Below are positions 55,801 to 64,000 of a stretch of DNA of 64,000 nt, in pieces. The stretch comes from Hirsutella rhossiliensis (lineage: Eukaryota; Ascomycota; Sordariomycetes; Hypocreales; Ophiocordycipitaceae): assembly GCF_020360975.1 (NCBI RefSeq), contig NW_025408683.1, forward strand, positions 372,001-436,000. Direction: 5' to 3'. Every line of letters begins with the position of its first letter. The first letter of the stretch is position 1. The position numbers and the translations under genes were made by a program. Below the pieces are notes generated by a model. That model searched no databases. It saw only the letters and a list, made by a program, of their open reading frames with translations, and was not told the origin of the DNA.

Positions 55801-57850
55801 GAAGAAGAAGAGGAAGCTATTAGATTAGATAATCTAAACGAAGAAGGGGACTATAGGAAAGCGGTAGAGCTAAAATACGCCTACCTACCTATGCCTCCTC
55901 CTATATAAGAAGAAGATCTAAAAGTAGCTTTTTTAGTTAGTCTTCCTATCTCGACCCCTAAGGGGGTAGGAAAGGCACCTTTCTCGAAGGATTATCCGGC
56001 TGCCTTTTTATCCTTGCTTCGAGAAGCAAAGGAAGGTATAGGGCCCGATATAAAAGAAGACTAACCTTTCCCTTATTTCGATCGTTTTTCCGACTTTTAT
56101 CTAACGCTAATAAAAGACGGTTTCTACGGAGTATTTATAGTAGGCCGGCTCTTTAAGCTATAGCTATTAGCAAGGAAGGTATATAAAAGAGACCTCCCGG
56201 ACCTACTAGTAAACTAGAAGCAGCTAGAAAAACACCCCTTTAGAGACTAGTTTTTCTAGGCCTAGAAAGACTACCTAGCCTTATATAAAGAGATAGGGTC
56301 TTTCGAAGAGGTCCTTAAGGAAAAGGTAAGAGGAAAATAGGTCCTTAGCTATAAGTAGGTCTTTATCTATAAGACTAATAAACACAGCTTCCTTTAAAAG
56401 TATAAAGCCTAGCTAGTTATCTATAGGAATTAATAGGAAAAAGGGGATCTACCTACTAGGGCAACTACCCTAGTAAGGATATCTTTTCGGACCCTTATAG
56501 CTATAGTAGTAGAATTCGACCTCGAACTTAAATAGATAGATATAGTTAACGCCTTTATTAACTACCTACTTAAGGAAGAAGAAGAAGTTATCTATATATA
56601 CCTTCTACTAAGCTTCTAATAGCTAGGAAAGGTTCTATAGCTTAGGAAAGCTCTATACGGACTACGAAGATTACCCCTTCTTTAGTAATAGCATTTAATA
56701 GGTTCCCTTAAAGCCCTAGGCTTTACGAAAGTCCCTTAGGAACCGTGTATAATATAGAAGGGTAAAATCACGGTCTTCTTTTACGTCGACGATATTATCT
56801 AGGCGTACCTAAGAAAGGAAGAAGCTACTATAAGGGAGGCTATATAAGGCCTATAATAAAGGTATAAGATAACTAGGCTAGGGGAGCTAAAGTAGTTCCT
56901 AGGGATACGAATCCTTTAAAATAGGTCCTAACGGACTATCTAGCTTACCTAAGACGCTTATATCGATAAGGTCGCCTATAAATTCCTCCCTAATTCCCTC
57001 GATAAGAAGCTTCCCTCTATGCCTATATTAAATAAAGAGCTTTTACCTAATCCGTCCTTTTAAGCTAGGGAGTAAGAGAAACACTAATATTAGTAGAAGG
57101 TAGGCTCCCTGCCTTTTTTAGCTATTTCTACTAGACCGGATATCTCTTTTATAGTCTCCCGGCTAGCTAGGCATAACTAGAATCCTAGCTCTAGGCATTA
57201 AGAAGTAGTAGATAAAGCAATCCTTTATCTCTATTTAACGAGATTATATAGTCTACGCCTAGGAGGATAGGAAAGGAAGAAATTAGCTGCCGAAATCTTC
57301 CTTTATTTAAGCGATTCGTCCTTTATAGATAATTCCTAAGATAGAAAGAGCTTATAGGGGTATATTATATCCCTTTTTAGAGGAACTATTGCTTAGAAAG
57401 CTTCGAAGTAGGCTACCGTTACGACTTTTAGTACGGAGGCAGAGCTACTAGCTCTTTTAGAAGCGTTAAAAGAATCGATTTTCCTTAGCCGGCTACTAAT
57501 ATCGTTACGACTATAAATTCTATCCCCGTTAGCTATAGAATATAATAATATATAGACTATACGAATTCCTATAGAGGAAAATAGTAAGCTATTAACCCGG
57601 CTATAGTATATTAATATCTACTAGTATTAGTTACGCTAAGAGGTCTAAAGGGGACTTATTTCCGTCCGTTAGGTTCTAACGGTATTAATAAAAGCTAACG
57701 GTCTTACGAAGCCCCTACCGAAGTAGAAGCTAGCTATTATTTTATAGTAAATTAGGCTAAAAGACGTTCGAGAAAAGCTATCCTTAGAAGCCCGCCTTAA
57801 GAGTCTACGAGAGGAGCTAATAGCCTATATAAGAAGGTAACGTCTATAGC
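52900..57850 (+). pseudogene. copia B gag-pol polyprotein, RIP-inactivated
   Basis: Collinear with the polyprotein of copy A: the initiator is again ATA (52,900-52,902), RT keeps FYVDDI (56,779-56,796), and stops replace Gln and Trp codons. Near 53,985 a segment differs from A by a small replacement (taacgtataaggaggaatcg against taaaagactagacgacgaaa). The 3' limit is approximate. Confidence 0.7.
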
Positions 57851-58123
57851 CGAAGAAGAAGGAAGAGGTTTTTCCCTTTAAAGGGCCCCCTATTTTAATT
57901 AGGTTTTTTCCTTTAAAGAAGGCCCCCTTTCTTATAGGACTTTCCCCTCTTTAGGCCCCTTTTCCTTAAGTAGGTCTAAAAGAGCCTAGGGACCCGAAAG
58001 GATCCCTGCTTTCCTTAAGTAAAGGGAGAAGTATAGAGCTAAGAACCTCCTCTATACGCTTACTAGCCCGAAGCTATATTAGCTATGCCCTTACTATAAG
58101 GGTAGGCTATAGCTAAGGGGGTA

Positions 58124-58611
58124 TATCGCGAAGCGTAGCTTAATTTCGTAGTTCTTAGAGATATCCCTTAGTAAGAGGGACTAAGGAAGCTAAAAATACC
58201 TAGTATAGAAAAAGGAAGAAGGAGCTAAAAAGAGGTATAGAAAGGAGGGTAGGGGTATAAGGGGGAGTAGAAGTAGCGATAGCTTCTTATAGAGGTAGCG
58301 AAAGATAAGACGGATATACTAGTAACGGCTAGAAAAGAGGGGGAAAAAACCGGTAAAAAGCTCGGTAGTCGAAAGGATATTAGTAGCTTCTTTAAGTAGG
58401 ATCCTCTTTATTAATTAAGATGCTAGATAGGCATAAAGAGGCGCGTTAGATAGAGGAAAGAAGGAGAATTAAGGCAATATAATAATTACTCCCCTACCTT
58501 TATTACTGCCCCTATAAGAATTAAATCTCTCTGCCCTACCTATCCGACCCCTTACCTTTAATTTTACCTTCGTATATTTTATATATACTTCTTATATCTC
58601 TCTTTATAAGA
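58124..58611 (+). repeat. 3' LTR of copia B
   Basis: 488 bp, preceded by the polypurine tract ctaaggggg. The terminal CTTCGCGAGA has decayed to ctttataaga, including loss of its CpG pairs. Confidence 0.88.
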
Positions 58612-59438
58612 AATTACGTTAGCTATAAGTAGTACGTTAATAGCTTATTAAGTTAGTAGGAAAATTACTACTTACTATAGGTAATATATAATAAGAAGCC
58701 CTTATTAGGCTAAAAATATAGTAATCTAGCTAAATAGAATATCGAAAAATAGCTAAAGGACTATCTAGATAAGAAAATAAAATACCTAGCTTAGACCCTT
58801 AATTTATAACTTAAAGGAAGAGAACTAGTAAATACTATTATTAGTAATAATAAGCTAAGAAAGACTATTAATATAGTTACTCTATCTAAGGTAAATATAG
58901 CTACTAAGGGAACGCTATTACTTAGTAATAAAGTAATCTATAACTTAAGGGCTAATATTAACCTCTTTAATAACCTAGGATAGTTTTAAGAAGGAACCTT
59001 TAAGTAAGGTTCTACTAACGAAGTCTAGGTTAAAGACTAAGCTTTTAAGGTATAAGGAATAGAAATAGTAGTTCTCCCTATAATTAATAGTAGAAAAATA
59101 ACTTTACTAGATACTTACTTTATCCTAGAAATACCGATAAGCGTCTTCTTAGCTAGGCTAGGGATAACGGTAGGGATATTCTAAAACTAGCTCTTAAGAT
59201 ACCTTTATTTAAAACCTATAAAGGATATTTATATTAAACTAACTAACTTTAAAAGCTAATTTATTATAGGAATGCTCCTATAGTATAATAAGTAAGTATT
59301 TATAGTTATATAAGCGCTTAAACTATTAACTAAGGGGGTAGGTAACTTATAATATCGCTGCCTTAAGCATCCTAGTCTAAGATTATTAAAGAAGCTATTA
59401 AAAGCCTACCTAGGTACTAAGCTTTAAGGCCCTATAAT

Positions 59439-59923
59439 TCTTATAAAGAGAGATATAAGAAGTATATATAAAATATATAAAGGTAAAATTAAAAGTAAGG
59501 GGTTAGATAGGTAGGGCAGAGAGATTTAATTCTTATAGGGGCAGTAATAAAGGTAGGGGAGTAATTATTATATTGCCTTAATTCTCCTTCTTTCTTCTAT
59601 CTAACGCCCCTCTTTATACCTATCTAGTATATTAATTAATAAAGAAGATCCTACTTAAAGAAGCTACTAATATCCTTTTAACTACTAAGCTTTTTACCGG
59701 TTTTCCCCTCTTTTCTAGCCGTTACTAGTATATCCGTCTTATCTCTCGCTACCTCTATAAGAAGCTATCGCTACTTCTACTTCCCCTTATACCCTTACCC
59801 TCCTTTCTATACCTCTTTTTAGCTCCTTCTTCCTTCTTCTATACTAGGTATTTTTAGCTTCCTTAGTCCCTCTTACTAAGGGATATCTCTAAGAACTACG
59901 AAATTAAGCTACGCTTCGTAATA
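59439..59923 (-). repeat. 3' LTR of copia C
   Basis: 485 bp on the minus strand, from cttcgtaata (right, LTR start reversed) to tcttataaag (left). It forms an inverted pair with the 3' LTR of copia B, separated by 827 bp. Confidence 0.88.
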
Positions 59924-62900
59924 TACCCCCTTAGCTATATCCTGCCCTTATAGTAAGGGCATAGCTAATACGGCTTTACGCTAGTAAGCGTATAGAGGAG
60001 GTTCTTAGCTCTATACTTATTCCTTTACTTAAGGAAAGTAAGGGCCCTTTTAGGTCCCTAGGCTCTTTTAGACCTACTTAAGGAATAGGGGCCTAAAGAG
60101 GGGAAAGTCTTATAAGAAAGGGGGCCTTCTTAAAAGGGAGAAACCTAATTAAATAGGGGGCCCTCTAAAGGGAAGACCTCTTCCTTTTCTTTAGCTATAA
60201 ACGTTACCTTCTCGTACGGGCTATTAGCTCCTCTCGTAGACTCTTAAGGCGGGCCTCTAAAGACAGCTTCTTATAGACGTCTTCTAGCTTAATTTACTAT
60301 AAAAAGATAGCTAACTTCTACTTTAGTAAGGGCTTTATAAGACCGTTAGCTTTTATCGTTACTATTAAAACCTAACGGACGGAAAGAAGTCCCCTTTAGA
60401 CCTCTTAGTATAACTAATACTAATAGATATTAATATATAGTAGCTAGGTCGATAGCTTACTATTTTCCTCTATAAGAATTTATATAGTCTATATATTATT
60501 ATATTCTATAGCTAATAGGAACGGAATTTATAGTTATAAAGGTATTAGTAGCTAGCTAAGGAAAATCGCTTCTTTTAACGCTTCTAAAAGAGCTAGTAGC
60601 TTTACCTCTATACTAAAAGTTATAACGGTAGCTTACTTTTAAGCTCTCTAAGTAATATTTCCTTTAAAAAGGGATATAATATACCCTTATAAGCTATTTC
60701 TATTTAAGGAATTATCTATAAAAGATAAATCGCTTAAATAAAGGAAGATTTCGGTAGCTAATTTCTTTATTCCTTGCCCTCCTAGGCGTAGACTATATAA
60801 TCTCGTTAAATAGAGATAAAATATAGCTCGGTCTACTACTTCTTATTGCCTAGGGCTAGGATTCTAGTTATGCCTAGCTAGCTAGGAGACCGTAAAAGAG
60901 ATATCCGGTCTAGTAGAAATAGCTAAAAAAAGCAGGGAGCCTACCTTCTATTAATATCGGTGACTTTCTTACTCCCTAGCTTAAAAGGACGGATTAAGTA
61001 AAAGCTCTTCGTTTAATATAAGCGTAGAGGGAAGCTTTTTATCGATAGAATTAAGGAGGAATTTATAAGCGACCTTATTAAAATAAGCGTCCTAGGTAAG
61101 CTAGATAGTCCGTTAGGACCTATTTTAAAGGATTCGTATCCCTAGGAACTACTTTAGCTCCCCTAGCTTAGTTATCTTATACTTTTATTATAGGCCCTAT
61201 ATAGTCTCCCTAGCCGTTACTTCTTCCTCTTTTAAGTAGGCCTAGATAATATTATTAACGAAGAAGAAGACCGTGATTTTACCCTTTTATATTATATACG
61301 GTTCCTAAGGGACTTTCTTAAAGCCTAGGGCTTTAAGGGAACCGGTTAAATACTATTACTAAAGTAAGGGTAATCGTTATAGTCTATATAAAGCTTTCCT
61401 AAGCTATAGAACCTTTCCTAGCTATTAAAAGCTTAGTAGAAGGCGTATATAGATAACTTCTTCTTCCTTAAGTAAGTAGTTAATAAAGGCGTTAACTATA
61501 TCTATCTAACTAAGTTCGAGGTCGAATTCTACTACTATAGCTATAAGGGTCCGAAAAGACATCCCTACTAAGGTAGTTGCCTTAGTAGGTAGATCCGCTT
61601 TTTCCTATTAATTCCTATAAATAACTAGCCGGGCTTTATACTTTTAAAGGAAACTATATTTATTAGTCTTATAGATAAAGACCTACTTATTACTAAGGAC
61701 CTATTTTCCTCTTACTTTTTCCTTAAAGACCTCTTTAAAAGACGCTATCTCTTTATATAAGGCTAGGTAGTCTTTCTAGGCCTAGAAAAACTAGTATTTA
61801 AAGGGGTGTTTTTCTAGCTACTTTTAGTTTACTAGTAGGTCTAGGAGGTCTCTTTTATATACCTTCCTTACTAATAGCTATAGCTTAAAGAGCCGGCCTA
61901 CTATAAATGCTCTATAGGAACTATCTTCTATAGGCGTTAAATAAAAGTCGGAAAAATAATCGAAATAAGGGAGAAATTAGTCTTCTTTTATATCGGGCCC
62001 TATACCTTCCTTTACTTCTCGAAGTAGGGATAAAAAGGCAGCTAGGTAATCCTTTAAGAGAGGTGCCTTTCCTACCCCCTTAAGGGTTAAGACGGGAAGA
62101 CTAATAAAGAAGGCTACTTCTAGATCTTCTTCTTATTCTATATAAGGAGGTATAGGAAGGTAGGCGTTTTCTAGCTCTACCGCTTTCCTATAGTCTCCTT
62201 CTTCGTCTAGATTATCTAATCTAATAGCTTCCTCTTTTTCTTCGAAGTTAGCGTTATCCTTAACTACTTTAACGTCGGTTTCTTCTTTTATTTCCTTATC
62301 TAAGACCTCTTCTTAAGATTATTAGGAAGGGGGGATTTAAATCTTTTAAATTAGCTAACGTTATAAGAGTAAGAGGGGCTATTAATCCCTCTTTCTATTA
62401 AAGAAGCTAGATTTATCGAAAATTATATCCCTAGTTAAAATAAGCTTTTATAAAAGAGGAATCTAGATCTAAAAGATATTTATAGAATTATAGCTAATAA
62501 GGTATCTAATAAAGGCTCTAGGATTAAGCTTTCTTTTCTTCTTCCTTTTTAGCTATATATCGGTAGTTATAGTATATACTTTATAGCTATAGGTATAAAG
62601 GTAGGCTAGCGAGGCCCTCTTCTTCGTAAAGAGCTTAAGAAGGGATTTTTAGTCTATTCCTTAGGTAGTCCTTCTAGGGGTCCGGTTCTATAGGTAATAG
62701 GCTGTCTTAATAACTTCCCTTTAAAGGTCGTAGGGAAGCCTTATAGTAAGTCTTATCGTATAGGCCCTTTTTATTATAGCACCCCTTAATCTTTCTACCC
62801 CTCCGTTCTAGGCCTAGGTATTTAGTGCTAATAGGAGGGGTAAAATACCCCTTTTTTAAAGCTAATTTAAGATATTCTTCGTAAATAGCTCTCTATTAAA

Positions 62901-64000
62901 CCGTATCTTCTTTACCTTATAGCCGAAGTAGGATTTTATCTAGTTAATAAAGTCTTAGAGGGTAGACTAGTTATACTTACTTAGGTAGGTCCGTAAGAAA
63001 TAAGGGAAAACTATCCCTAAAAAAGCGTCTATAAAAGACATTACCTTAATAAAGCTTTCCTAGTCCTTAGAGACGTCGGTCTAGTCGACCTAAATTTCCT
63101 TATATAGCTAGTCCGGCCGTAAAGGGGTTCGTCTAGAAATTCGTCTCCTAGTTTTTCCTTAGCTATAGTATTCGCATTTAACGGTCTTTAGGCCCCTTAT
63201 TTATACGCTCTATTATTAGCCTAGCTTATATAAAGCTAGGGGGCCTAGGTAACTAAGTTATACGTGCTAAAGAAGGCCGTTTCCTTAGGCTACTAAAAGA
63301 GGGTCCTTAGAACCTACCCTTCTAGCAAGGAAAGCTAACTTCTTAATAGGTTCCTTCCTAAGGATAGGTTAGAATTCGAGAATAAATTAACCGAATTTCT
63401 CCTTAATAAGTCTAATAGTCTAATTCTTTTAAACTAGCCTTATAGGCTTAGTCGTTATATCCTAGAAGATTCCTTTCTCTTAAAAAAGGTAGAAGGAAAT
63501 TAAGCTTATTAAAAATTAAGGGTAAAAAGCTACCCTTTTTCGTCGAAGAATTCGTATAGACCTATTAGGTAATTTTATCGTAAAATTCACCCTTTTATAT
63601 CCCTCTATCTATAAAGTTAATTCCCTAGTAATAAGGTATTCCATTTATACCTTCTTAAAGGACTAGAATTATAAGAGTATATTATAGATATCGAGGGAAG
63701 TACTAGAGTTAAGGATAGCTAATTTTTATAGGGGATAATTAGAGGGTCCTAACGGTTAGTCTTAGCCTTATTAATCTATAGGAAAGATAAAGGCCGGATT
63801 TACTATACTAATAATTTTTCCTTAAATATACGGCTTAAATAAGGGCAGCGGCGTTATTAGTTACTATTTCTTAGCAACCTAAATCTCGTCTATCTTCTTC
63901 TATAACGAGGGGTCCTCCTTAAGAGACTATTATACTATTTCTTATAGCCTCTTTAAAGGGTTAATTCCTTTAGGTCGGTTTTCCTCGAAGACCTACTAGT
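59924..64000 (-). pseudogene. copia C pol region, RIP-inactivated, partial
   Basis: Antisense copy of the RNase H, RT, integrase and part of the gag region of the same family. Alignment by eye follows A throughout. The active-site region is lost (FVNNI). The gag start is beyond the window. Confidence 0.7.

Larger units (their letters stand above)
52270..58611 (+). mobile_element. copia-type LTR retrotransposon, copy B
   Basis: 6,342 bp. LTRs are 52,270-52,756 and 58,124-58,611 (487 and 488 bp). Primer site gttataagcctag at 52,757-52,769. RT motif FYVDDI at 56,779-56,796. It interrupts copy 2 of the second family; flanks are aaata (left) and aatta (right), against aagta in the uninterrupted sister near 38,800, consistent with a mutated 5-bp duplication. 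It is collinear with copy A and similarly RIP-inactivated. Confidence 0.9.
50922..59438 (+). mobile_element. second copia family, copy 2, interrupted by copia B and cut by copia C
   Basis: 5' LTR 50,922-51,207; primer site gttataagcccgg (51,208-51,220); gag region to 52,269; copia B inserted; then protease (D-S-G-A-N-I-N-L-like segment near 58,940-58,965, original Ser codon now tta) and a GAG-pre-integrase segment (about 59,345-59,400, read as LWHRCLGHPSLRLLKKLL after allowing for RIP). That last motif assigns the family to Ty1/copia. Copia C then interrupts it at 59,439. The rest, if present, is beyond the window. Confidence 0.8.
59439..64000 (-). mobile_element. copia-type LTR retrotransposon, copy C (reverse, truncated by window end)
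   Basis: Reverse orientation. Its 3' LTR is 59,439-59,923, with the polypurine tract (as ccccctt) just right of it. The interior runs antisense to the window end, collinear with A and B. It is more decayed: the RT segment near 61,248-61,271 reads FVNNI instead of YVDDI, so both catalytic aspartates are Asn codons. It cuts the second-family copy 2. The left flank is ataat; the other end is outside. Confidence 0.88.

Overview
This is nuclear DNA of a filamentous ascomycete (Pezizomycotina, probably Sordariomycetes). The evidence is short introns of about 26-110 nt with GT..AG ends and CTRAC branch points, fungal gene families (secreted GtaA-type glutaminase, Bzz1, a Dal5/Tna1-like transporter), a spliceosomal U2 RNA gene, and a block of LTR retrotransposons mutated almost exclusively at CpA/TpG, the signature of repeat-induced point mutation (RIP).

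Layout. Bases 1-28,560 are ordinary euchromatin: a PNUTS/Ppn1-like CCCH zinc-finger protein (+, 5' end outside the window), translin (-), U2 snRNA (-), glutaminase A (-, eight exons), a 4.85 kb stretch without a convincing gene, an MFS permease with a 26-nt microexon (-), a three-finger C2H2 transcription factor whose frame stays open past its UAG into five YFDPLA repeats (+), BZZ1 (-), a gene-poor 2.3 kb gap, a secreted S41-family peptidase (+) and an ankyrin-repeat relic cut off at the repeat boundary.

Bases 28,565-46,901 and 50,922-64,000 are RIP-destroyed, nested LTR elements. I resolve a reverse-oriented Ty3/gypsy element with 154-bp LTRs (29,905-35,804), three copies of one Ty1/copia family with 476-488 bp LTRs (A 39,082-45,405; B 52,270-58,611; C 59,439 past the window end, reversed), and a second copia family with 286-bp LTRs that hosts A, B and C. 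Exact 5-bp target duplications, checked against an empty site in a sister copy, give the order of insertion.

Bases 46,902-50,921 form a normal-composition island inside the RIP desert. It carries two spliced genes: a 206-aa protein ending in a DUF2510-like WYPDP module, and a 423-aa SRPK-like kinase whose stop codon lies 6 bp from a retrotransposon LTR. The island genes, the C-terminal repeat extension of the C2H2 factor, an ORF antisense to the gypsy pol gene, and the extreme CpA specificity of the RIP are the least ordinary items. All exon coordinates were worked out by hand from frame and splice signals and have not been checked against transcripts.
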